Positions 1-5,195 of a DNA stretch of 5,195 nucleotides are shown here, piece after piece (the first letter of the stretch is position 1; every line of letters starts with the position of its first letter). This stretch comes from Deferribacteres bacterium JdFR-76 (GTDB lineage Bacteria > Zhuqueibacterota > JdFR-76). The stretch spans positions 1 through 5,195 of the forward strand of contig MTOL01000198.1 in assembly GCA_002011685.1 (NCBI GenBank), in the 5' to 3' direction. The position numbers were made by a program, and so were the translations under genes. The notes beneath the pieces were generated by a model that did no database searches, was not told the origin of the DNA, and saw only the letters and a list, made by a program, of their open reading frames with translations.

Positions 1-530
1 TCAAGGAAAAAGGGCTTCCGGTAACGATCGTCCGGCCGGTGGGAATCTACGGTCCCGGGGATACACGGTTTCTCAAGATTTTCCGCCATATTAACAAAGG
101 CACGTTCCGGATGATCGGTTCTGGAAAAGTGCTCTACCACCTCACGTTTGTGGAAGATCTGGTCGAAGGCATCGCCCTGGCGGGAGAAAAAGAAAACGCC
201 GTGGGGCAGATCTACACGATCGGCGGTGAAGAATACGTTACTCTCAACGAGCTTGTGGAATTAATTGCTGGGATTCTGGGCAAAAAGGTGCCCAGGCTAA
301 AAATTCCTGTCTGGCCGGTGTGGACGGCAGGTTTGTTGTGCGAATGGATTTGCCGGCCATTGCGGATTGAGCCGCCCATCTTCCGGCGGCGGGTCGATTT
401 TTTTATCAAAGATCGGGCGTTTGATATCAGCAAGGCCAAACGGGAGCTTGGGTACCAGCCCAAAGTTCCGCTAAAGAAAGGGCTTGAGATTACAGCCCGC
501 TGGTACAAGGAACAAGGCTGGCTGGATTGA
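1..530 (+). CDS. NAD-dependent sugar epimerase/dehydratase, C-terminal part (5' end outside window)
   Basis: This is the C-terminal ~175 residues of an extended short-chain dehydrogenase/reductase acting on a nucleotide sugar. The reading frame is already open at base 3, so the gene starts upstream; the GTG at 39 is an internal valine, not a start. Visible family marks are VTIVRPVGIYGPGD near the start (the R-P-x-x-x-Y-G-P-G stretch that follows the Rossmann core), then HLTFVEDLVEGIALA (the V-x-D-L/V segment before the substrate-binding helix), then GQIYTIGGEEYVTLNEL and, near the end, the DISKAKRELGYQPKVPLKKGL signature (family position: D-x-S-K-A-x-x-x-L-G-Y-x-P). The N-terminal GxxGxxG NAD motif and the YxxxK catalytic pair lie outside the window. 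The exact reaction (4-epimerase, 4,6-dehydratase or reductase) cannot be decided from this part. It precedes a 132-bp gap, so it may or may not be cotranscribed with the genes that follow. Confidence 0.93.
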   Translation, partial: KEKGLPVTIVRPVGIYGPGDTRFLKIFRHINKGTFRMIGSGKVLYHLTFVEDLVEGIALAGEKENAVGQIYTIGGEEYVTLNELVELIAGILGKKVPRLKIPVWPVWTAGLLCEWICRPLRIEPPIFRRRVDFFIKDRAFDISKAKRELGYQPKVPLKKGLEITARWYKEQGWLD

Positions 531-662
531 ACTGAACTTCAGGTAAAAGGTGCCGTTGTGGATTCTGCTGATGCCATGCGGTCCGTCTCCAGTCGGGGAT
601 GGGACTGACGTGGCGGAGCTGTGCCCGGCGGTCAGTTCGAAAAATAAAAAAAGAGGTTTCTT
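531..662 (+). other. Intergenic leader region with inverted repeats upstream of the membrane protein gene
   Basis: This is the only non-coding gap above 50 bases. It is GC-rich in the middle (about 551-636) and A-rich just before the next start. Two stems can be drawn that share bases and so exclude each other: CAGTC 590-594 with GACTG 603-607 (8-base loop), and GGACTGAC 602-609 with GTCAGTTC 631-638 (8 pairs including one G-U, 21-base loop). Neither is followed by a T run on the + strand, so neither looks like an intrinsic terminator. I see no convincing -35/-10 promoter. It could be a leader with alternative folds, a copy of a dispersed intergenic repeat, or chance pairing. Confidence 0.4.
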
Positions 663-666
663 TTGA
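550..666 (+). CDS. Possible 38-codon leader ORF, uncertain
   Basis: An open frame runs from GTG 550 (or ATG 571) to TGA 664-666. Its stop overlaps the TTG start of the next gene in a TTGA arrangement, which would suit translational coupling. An AGG at 541-543 sits six bases before GTG 550, a weak ribosome binding site; ATG 571 has none. The predicted peptide begins with a short hydrophobic stretch (MPLWILLMPCG) and ends basic (KNKKRGFF); I recognise no family, and there is no proper lipobox before the first cysteine. The inverted repeats in the same stretch argue that the sequence may be structural rather than coding. Reported as a candidate only. Confidence 0.15.
   Translation: MPLWILLMPCGPSPVGDGTDVAELCPAVSSKNKKRGFF
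651..665 (+). promoter_or_regulatory. Ribosome binding site fixing a TTG start
   Basis: AAGAGG at 651-656 lies six bases before TTG 663-665. An in-frame TAA at 645-647 closes the frame just upstream, and the next in-frame ATG is about 84 codons in, beyond the first membrane helices. TTG 663 is therefore the best supported start for the membrane protein gene. Confidence 0.8.
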
Positions 667-2435
667 AGAAAATTGTCGTCAACGTTTTTAAGCTCTGTGT
701 GAGTGCCTTTCTGATTTACTGGGTACTCCGTCAGACCGAACTGGACCATATCTGGGAAGCGGCGCGGCAAGCGGATGTTCGGCTTCTGCTGCTGTCGTTT
801 TCGCTGCATGCTGTGGGGTATTACGCCAGTGCTTACCGGTGGCAGATCCTGCTGGCAGCCCAGGGACAGCGCATTCCGGTGTCCTATCTGGTAAATTCCT
901 ACGCGGTGGCCATGTATTTCAACAATATTCTTCCTTCCACCATCGGGGGCGACGTCGTCCGGGCGTACGACACATGGCGTTACGGTTTGCCGAAAGGGAA
1001 AGCGATTACCACGGTTCTGGTGGAGCGGTTTCTGGGGCTGCTGGGGCTTCTGGCGTTTGCCGTGGTAGCCATCTTTGTGGCTACGGATTTTTCCGGCAAA
1101 ATTCCCAACCTGCCGTACTGGATCGGCGGGCTGTTTGCGGGTATGGTGCTCTTTACGCTGTTCATTTTCTCCAAGCAAAAGTACATCACCCAAGCCGGTG
1201 CATTGTTTGATTTGCCAGGCTTGAAAATCATCAAAAAGCAGGCAAAGAAGTTTTCGGATGCATTTCGCGATTTTCGTGGCAAAAACGCTGCCCTTTTGGG
1301 AGCGATCCTCCTGTCGCTTCTTTTGCAGATCAACGTCATTGTTCATTATTGGCTGATTGCCGAAGCGCTGGGGATGAATATACCGTTCACCAAGTTTCTG
1401 TTTATCATTCCCATTGCCCTTTTTGTAATGATGGTTCCGATTTCCATCAATGCCATCGGCTTGCGGGAAAACCTTTACGTTTTCTTTTTGAAGCCGTACG
1501 GCGCAACCGTAGCTCAGGTAATTGCCTTTTCGTGGATCGCCTACGGGATGATCCTGTTGCTGGGCATTTTGGGCGGAGTTTTGCTGGCATTTCGCAAACA
1601 GGGGAAACGAATTGAAGAGTTTCAAAAAAATGGAGAAGCGGCAATGAGCGGTGTTCAGGTGAATGCAGAAACCCGCCAGGAGAAGGAAATTCTGGATACC
1701 CAAAAAGCCCTCCTGGACGAACGGAAATCCAAAATGGAAAAGTACCAGGAACTGTTCCTGGGCGAAAAGGGGTTTTTCAAACTTCTTAAGTACGAACTGG
1801 TGATGACGCTTTGCAGCTGGGTTCCCGGAGCCCTTGGCCTGCTGCTGCGCAGCAAGCTTTACCCGCTGATTCTGGGCAAAGTAGGCCGAAACGTGGCTTT
1901 TGGTGTGAATGTGACGTTTCGCCATCCCTCCAAAATCCGCATCGGTGATAACGTGGTGATTGACGACAACTGTGTATTGGATGCCAAAGGAGATGGAAAT
2001 CAGGGAATTACCATTGGTAATGGCGTTTTCATCGGCAAAAATACCATCCTCACCTGCCACGACGGAGATATCGTCCTGGAAGACAACGTGAACATCGGCT
2101 TTAACTGTGTTATTTCCTCCCTCAGCTCTATTGTGGTCAAGAAGAACAATCTCTTTGCTTCGTACGTGTATCTGGTGGGTGGTGATCATATTGCTGACCG
2201 GACGGATGTGCCCGTACTTTTCCAGGGACGCACGTCCAAAGGAATTGTGATTGGCGAGAACTGCTGGCTGGGCGCCCATGTGGTGGTGCTGGATGGCTCC
2301 GTGATTGGCCGCGATTGCATTATCGGTGCCAATGCAGTGGTGAATGGAGAAATTCCCGATTTTGCTATCGCTGTGGGAACTCCGGCAAAGGTGCTTCGTG
2401 ACCGGAGAGAAGGGAAAGAAAAGAAGGGTTCATAG
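663..2435 (+). CDS. UPF0104/LPG_synthase_TM membrane protein joined in frame to a left-handed beta-helix acyltransferase
   Basis: One 590-codon frame with two units. Residues 1-~315 form a multi-pass inner-membrane domain of the UPF0104 (lysylphosphatidylglycerol synthase membrane/flippase-like) family: hydrophobic segments near 4-22, 40-58, 123-141, 152-170, 208-233, 244-262 and 282-310, with family motifs FNNILPSTIGGDVVR (86-100), ER (121-122) and PISINAIGLRE (259-269). Such domains act on or move lipid-linked substrates; the substrate here is unknown. Residues 328-590 form an O-acyltransferase: a charged, coiled-coil-like stretch (~335-365), a hydrophobic segment (~371-405) that may bind the membrane, then hexapeptide repeats from ~425 (IGDN, IGNG, IGKN, IGEN, IGRD, IGAN), a loop with likely catalytic His509 (GGDHI), and the terminal GTPAKVLRDR signature. 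UPF0104 proteins are usually ~300-350 residues and these transferases ~200-260, so this is a fusion of two normal proteins. The join sits at an A7 run and may be artefactual (see the junction entry). Start is TTG 663. Confidence 0.85.
   Translation: MKKIVVNVFKLCVSAFLIYWVLRQTELDHIWEAARQADVRLLLLSFSLHAVGYYASAYRWQILLAAQGQRIPVSYLVNSYAVAMYFNNILPSTIGGDVVRAYDTWRYGLPKGKAITTVLVERFLGLLGLLAFAVVAIFVATDFSGKIPNLPYWIGGLFAGMVLFTLFIFSKQKYITQAGALFDLPGLKIIKKQAKKFSDAFRDFRGKNAALLGAILLSLLLQINVIVHYWLIAEALGMNIPFTKFLFIIPIALFVMMVPISINAIGLRENLYVFFLKPYGATVAQVIAFSWIAYGMILLLGILGGVLLAFRKQGKRIEEFQKNGEAAMSGVQVNAETRQEKEILDTQKALLDERKSKMEKYQELFLGEKGFFKLLKYELVMTLCSWVPGALGLLLRSKLYPLILGKVGRNVAFGVNVTFRHPSKIRIGDNVVIDDNCVLDAKGDGNQGITIGNGVFIGKNTILTCHDGDIVLEDNVNIGFNCVISSLSSIVVKKNNLFASYVYLVGGDHIADRTDVPVLFQGRTSKGIVIGENCWLGAHVVVLDGSVIGRDCIIGANAVVNGEIPDFAIAVGTPAKVLRDRREGKEKKGS
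1624..1647 (+). promoter_or_regulatory. Fusion junction: A7 run, internal ribosome binding site and in-frame ATG with out-of-frame ATGA overlap
   Basis: Seven A's occupy 1624-1630, read as CAA AAA AAT. GGAGA at 1632-1636 lies seven bases before ATG 1644-1646, which is codon 328 of the long frame and falls exactly where the acyltransferase unit begins. In the +1 frame, the bases after the A run read ATG GAG AAG CGG CAA TGA, with that TGA (1645-1647) overlapping ATG 1644 as ATGA. Removing one A would therefore end the membrane protein at about 326 residues and leave a coupled downstream gene. Even as sequenced, a separate 263-residue acyltransferase could be made from ATG 1644. Confidence 0.6.
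1644..2435 (+). CDS. Possible stand-alone acyltransferase from the internal ATG start
   Basis: This is an alternative reading of the 3' part of the 663-2435 frame: 263 residues from ATG 1644, preceded by GGAGA at a seven-base spacing. The product would hold the whole acyltransferase, including the charged N-terminal helix, the hydrophobic segment and the full beta-helix with the C-terminal PAKVLRDR mark, so nothing needed for catalysis would be missing. The reaction is probably transfer of an acetyl or other acyl group from an acyl-CoA to a hydroxyl or amino group of a sugar; the acceptor cannot be read from the sequence. Whether it is made separately, only as a fusion, or both is open. Its stop (TAG 2433-2435) leaves 44 bases to the next gene. 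Confidence 0.4.
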   Translation: MSGVQVNAETRQEKEILDTQKALLDERKSKMEKYQELFLGEKGFFKLLKYELVMTLCSWVPGALGLLLRSKLYPLILGKVGRNVAFGVNVTFRHPSKIRIGDNVVIDDNCVLDAKGDGNQGITIGNGVFIGKNTILTCHDGDIVLEDNVNIGFNCVISSLSSIVVKKNNLFASYVYLVGGDHIADRTDVPVLFQGRTSKGIVIGENCWLGAHVVVLDGSVIGRDCIIGANAVVNGEIPDFAIAVGTPAKVLRDRREGKEKKGS

Positions 2436-2467
2436 GTGTGCCGGCAGAGTGAGGTTGGCATGATTCT

Positions 2468-2482
2468 GGAGAGCGGTTTATG
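2468..2482 (+). promoter_or_regulatory. Ribosome binding site of the asparagine-synthetase-like gene
   Basis: GGAGAG at 2468-2473 stands six bases before ATG 2480-2482. The upstream in-frame stop is TGA 2450-2452, with no start codon between, so ATG 2480 is the start. This matters because it fixes residue 2 as Ile rather than the expected Cys. Confidence 0.8.
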
Positions 2483-4342
2483 ATTTTTGGGTTGTTTTCT
2501 GCGGAGGGGCTGGACCGTCAAAAAAGTATCCTCTCCTTTTTTGAAAAGGAACCGGAATTTTCCAGAGCGGAGAGCACAGCCGCTGCCTTTTTTGCGAAGA
2601 AAGAAGCTTCATCGGCCTCACCGCCCGTGCAAATTGTACACCGGTTTCCGGAGGACGGTTCGCTGCTTCTCTTTTGCGGGCATCTCTTTGAAGAGGGCAG
2701 GACGGATTCCGGCAGCGGGAAAGGGGCAGGCGTTCACCGGGAGTTGATGGAGAAGCTCTTCCGCAATTTTACCCAGGAAGATTTCTCCGTTCTTTCGAGA
2801 CTGAATGGGCATTTTGCTGGTGCGTTCTTTCATGCGAAAACCCGGAAGCTGCATTTGTTCCGGGATCATTTTGGTGTTGAGCCGCTGTATTACTACCACA
2901 ATAAGGACACGCTGATTTTCTGTTCCAGCCCGCTCTTTCTTCTGAAAAATGATTTTGTGCCCAGAGAGCTCAATCCAGAGGGGCTGTATACCTATTTTCT
3001 TTTTAACTACAATCCTCTGGAAAATACGATCATCCGCGATCTTCTGAAGGTGGAACCGTCCAGTGTGCTGAGTTTTGACGGGAACGAGCTTACGTCGCGC
3101 AAATACTGGCGGCTATCGTACCTCTGGAATGAAAGCCGTAGCGAAGAGGAGACCGTAGAGGACCTGCGCCGGCTGCTGCGAAGTGCCGTACATTCCCGGC
3201 TCAATGGAAAAGCCGGCCGGGCCGGAGCCTTCCTCAGTGGAGGTATGGATTCCAGTACCGTTGTTGGACTGAGTTCCGAAGTAATCGATAGCGGCCTGCA
3301 CACTTTCTCGTTCCGCTGCCGGGGGGAATCGTTTGACGAAAGCCATTACGCTCAGATTATGAGTGAAGCATACCGTACCAACCACCATCTGGTGGAATTT
3401 CCGCCGCAGAAAAGTCTGCTAATCGAGAAACTGGCGGAGCAGATGCCCGAGCCGTTTTCCGACATTGGCATTGAGGTGGCCACGTTTCTACTGGGGACGG
3501 AAGCTGCGGAGACTGTGGATTACATTCTTACCGGTGATGGCGGCGACGAACTGTTTGCCGGACATCCGGTATATATTGCGGACCGTGTGGCCCGCATTAT
3601 CGACCGCGTTCCGGCCGCCGTCAAAGTTCCCATTTTCTGGTTCTTCAGCCAGTTTTCGGATTCGGATAAGAAAAAAAGCTTCCCAGTAAAAGCGAAACGC
3701 TTTGCGTACAGTGCCAATTTCCCACCAACCCTGTACAGCAACCGATGGCGCATCTATTATACCGAGCAGGAGCTCATGCAGGGGCTGGAAGCATCGGCCT
3801 GGGATTGGATCCGGAATTTTGACCCGCTGCCCGCAATGGCAAAAATCTACGAGGAAGCGGACGGCCCGGATTTCCTCAGCCGATCCCTTTACGGGGACTA
3901 TTACACCGTTGTGAAATTCTATCTGATGCGGATGAACCAGCTCAGGCCCTTTGGGATCGAACCGCGCTTTCCGATGTTTGATTACCGCCTGGTGGAATAT
4001 GCGGCGACCATTCCAAGCCGCCTTAAAATCCGGTCCAGCGAGGATACAAAATACATCCTGAAAAAGGCAATGGAAGGAATCCTTCCCGATGAAATTGTGT
4101 TTCGCAAAGACAAACTGGGGCACAGTGTGCCCATGAAAAACTGGATCCGGTATTCAGACGAGGTCCGCGCCTTTCTGCAGGATGTTCTTTCGGAACAAAA
4201 CCTGAAAAGGCGGGGGCTCTTCCGGCCGGCGTTTGTTCAAACACTGTTTGAGCAGCACCTGTCCAAAAAGTTTAATCATTCGCACCGTTTGTGGGCTCTG
4301 GCGGTCCTTGAGCTCTGGTTGCAAAAGCATTTTGACGCGTGA
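2480..4342 (+). CDS. Asparagine-synthetase-like amide-forming enzyme with inactivated glutaminase domain
   Basis: 620 residues with the two-domain layout of glutamine-dependent asparagine synthetase (AsnB family). The N-terminal Ntn-type glutaminase domain (~1-160) keeps the fold mark LNGHFAGAFF (108-117) and RDHFGVEPLYYY (128-139), but it starts MIFGLFS where active members start MCG, so the Cys nucleophile is absent. The usual HRRLSI and NGEIYN-like stretches are also not recognisable. The C-terminal synthetase domain (~215-615) is well kept: ATP PP-loop SGGMDSS (253-259), TGDGGDELFAG (351-361), IEPRFPMFDYRLVE (493-506) and the RKDKLGHSVPMKNW segment (542-555) with its conserved lysine. It likely activates a carboxylate as an acyl-adenylate and transfers it to ammonia or another amine. 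Relatives in glycan clusters amidate sugar acids; beta-lactam synthetase and lasso-peptide cyclase relatives likewise lack glutaminase activity. It lies 44 bases after the acyltransferase and overlaps the glycosyltransferase by four bases. Confident in the family, not in the substrate. Confidence 0.9.
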   Translation: MIFGLFSAEGLDRQKSILSFFEKEPEFSRAESTAAAFFAKKEASSASPPVQIVHRFPEDGSLLLFCGHLFEEGRTDSGSGKGAGVHRELMEKLFRNFTQEDFSVLSRLNGHFAGAFFHAKTRKLHLFRDHFGVEPLYYYHNKDTLIFCSSPLFLLKNDFVPRELNPEGLYTYFLFNYNPLENTIIRDLLKVEPSSVLSFDGNELTSRKYWRLSYLWNESRSEEETVEDLRRLLRSAVHSRLNGKAGRAGAFLSGGMDSSTVVGLSSEVIDSGLHTFSFRCRGESFDESHYAQIMSEAYRTNHHLVEFPPQKSLLIEKLAEQMPEPFSDIGIEVATFLLGTEAAETVDYILTGDGGDELFAGHPVYIADRVARIIDRVPAAVKVPIFWFFSQFSDSDKKKSFPVKAKRFAYSANFPPTLYSNRWRIYYTEQELMQGLEASAWDWIRNFDPLPAMAKIYEEADGPDFLSRSLYGDYYTVVKFYLMRMNQLRPFGIEPRFPMFDYRLVEYAATIPSRLKIRSSEDTKYILKKAMEGILPDEIVFRKDKLGHSVPMKNWIRYSDEVRAFLQDVLSEQNLKRRGLFRPAFVQTLFEQHLSKKFNHSHRLWALAVLELWLQKHFDA

Positions 4343-5195
4343 AAGTGCGGGAAAGTCACATCGACATCTCCGTAGTTATTCCTCTTTATAACGAAGAGGA
4401 AAACGTCCAGCCGCTGTACGACATTCTGGATGAAGTCCTTTCGGGGCTTGGAAAAGAATATGAAATTATTTTCATCGATGATGGCAGCTCCGACGAGACT
4501 TACCCGAGGCTGAAGGCAATCGCCCAGAGAGATGCTCATGTGAAAGTCATCAAGTTTCGCAACAACTGCGGGCAGTCCGCTGCTACCGATGCCGGGTTTG
4601 AGCTGGCCGCCGGCGATGTGATTATTGTCATGGATGGTGATCTGCAGAACGATCCGCGGGATATTCCCAAACTGCTGGAAAAGCTGGAGGAGGGATATGA
4701 TCTGGTCAGCGGCTGGCGGAAAAACCGAAAAGACAAGCTTCTGCTGAGGAAGGTACCATCCAGGATTGCAAACCGGATTATCTGTTCGGTAACCAAAGTG
4801 AATCTTCACGACACGGGCTGTGCCCTGAAGGCCTACCGGAAAGATGTGGTGAAACGGATCAATCTGTACGGCGAGCTCCACCGCTTTCTGCCAGCTCTGG
4901 CCCGGATTGAGGGGGCCCGAATAACAGAAATTCCGGTAAATCACCATCCGCGGAAGTACGGACGGTCCAAATACGGCATTACCCGTACTTTTAAGGTGAT
5001 TATGGATTTGCTATCTTTAAATCTTTTCATCAAGTATCTGAAAAAGCCGCTACATTTTTTCGGGAAGATTGCCCTTGCGTTTCTTTTTATGGCCTTTCTG
5101 GCGATTGTGGGTGTTTTTCAGGGGATGCTCCGCGGAGTGTATGGACCGGAAGAGATGAATGTGCTGATCAGCATTGCACTGGTGTTTACGGCGGG
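4339..5195 (+). CDS. DPM1-like family 2 glycosyltransferase with C-terminal membrane helices (3' end outside window)
   Basis: 285 codons are visible and the frame is open at the window end. It starts at GTG 4339, overlapping the upstream TGA as GTGA (4339-4342); an in-frame TGA at 4333-4335 rules out an earlier start, and GTG 4345 is the only close alternative. No strong ribosome binding site is seen, which fits translational coupling. The catalytic GT-A domain (~8-225) shows ISVVIPLYNEEENV (10-23), IDDGSSDET (46-54), the GQSAATDAGFELAAGD stretch (78-93), metal-binding DGD in VMDGDLQNDP (97-106), and the HRFLPALARIEG and HHPRKYGRSKYG marks (181-192, 202-213) typical of bacterial dolichyl/polyprenyl-phosphate sugar transferases (GtrB/ArnC/DPM1-like). 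A hydrophobic helix follows at ~240-262 and a second begins near 276. The likely reaction is transfer of a sugar from a nucleotide sugar to polyprenyl phosphate at the inner membrane face; the sugar is unknown. Confidence 0.95.
   Translation, partial: MKVRESHIDISVVIPLYNEEENVQPLYDILDEVLSGLGKEYEIIFIDDGSSDETYPRLKAIAQRDAHVKVIKFRNNCGQSAATDAGFELAAGDVIIVMDGDLQNDPRDIPKLLEKLEEGYDLVSGWRKNRKDKLLLRKVPSRIANRIICSVTKVNLHDTGCALKAYRKDVVKRINLYGELHRFLPALARIEGARITEIPVNHHPRKYGRSKYGITRTFKVIMDLLSLNLFIKYLKKPLHFFGKIALAFLFMAFLAIVGVFQGMLRGVYGPEEMNVLISIALVFTA

Noticed and set aside
39..41. GTG as the start of the first gene
   Set aside because: The frame is open upstream to base 3 and the upstream residues (KEKGLPVTIVRP) match the conserved epimerase/dehydratase core, so this GTG is an internal valine.
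602..650. Hairpin followed by an A-rich tract as an intrinsic terminator
   Set aside because: The tract after the stem is A-rich, not T-rich, on the + strand. On the - strand the T tract comes before the stem. Neither strand fits a rho-independent terminator.
471..2279. A 602-codon open frame on the - strand opposite the membrane protein/acyltransferase gene
   Set aside because: Its translation is rich in His, Gln and Asn with no recognisable domain, and it lies opposite a frame with clear family motifs. It is a shadow frame arising from codon bias.
2460..2483. Seven-codon ATG...TGA mini-ORF before the synthetase gene
   Set aside because: Too short to support, it has no ribosome binding site of its own, and it contains the ribosome binding site of the next gene.
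3488..4947. Long - strand frames (3488-4123 and 4276-4947) opposite the synthetase and glycosyltransferase genes
   Set aside because: They mirror well-supported + strand genes, have no domain features and no plausible ribosome binding site that I can see.

Overview
The window is about 5.2 kb of bacterial DNA with moderate G+C (roughly half, by eye). All genes lie on the + strand, packed head to tail, and use mixed start codons (TTG, ATG, GTG). The content is typical of a chromosomal gene cluster for a surface polysaccharide or glycolipid, most likely in a Gram-negative or otherwise deep-branching lineage. I cannot name the phylum from the sequence, and there is no rRNA, tRNA, IS element, CRISPR array or phage gene to help.

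Layout. Positions 1-530 hold the 3' part of an NAD-dependent sugar epimerase/dehydratase. Positions 531-662 are the only sizeable gap: a GC-rich block with inverted repeats, a possible 38-codon leader ORF, and the ribosome binding site for the next gene. Positions 663-2435 are one open frame that joins a multi-pass UPF0104/LPG_synthase_TM membrane domain to a left-handed beta-helix acyltransferase. Positions 2480-4342 encode an asparagine-synthetase-like protein that lacks the N-terminal catalytic cysteine. From 4339 to beyond the window end is a DPM1-like family 2 glycosyltransferase with C-terminal membrane helices. It starts at a GTG that overlaps the preceding stop by four bases.

How they may fit together (inference): the epimerase supplies or modifies a nucleotide sugar, the DPM1-like enzyme loads a sugar on polyprenyl phosphate, the UPF0104 membrane protein acts on or moves a lipid-linked intermediate, and the acyltransferase and the amide-forming synthetase decorate the glycan. 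The gaps and overlaps from 663 onward indicate one transcription unit.

Two points deserve attention. First, the membrane protein/acyltransferase 'fusion' hinges on a run of seven A residues at 1624-1630. With six A's, the first gene would end at a TGA overlapping the ATG of the second (ATGA at 1644-1647), preceded by a good GGAGA ribosome binding site. The fusion may therefore be a recent mutation, a sequence error, or a slippage-controlled product. Second, the synthetase has lost the glutaminase nucleophile but kept its ATP site, so it probably does not draw ammonia from glutamine in the usual way.
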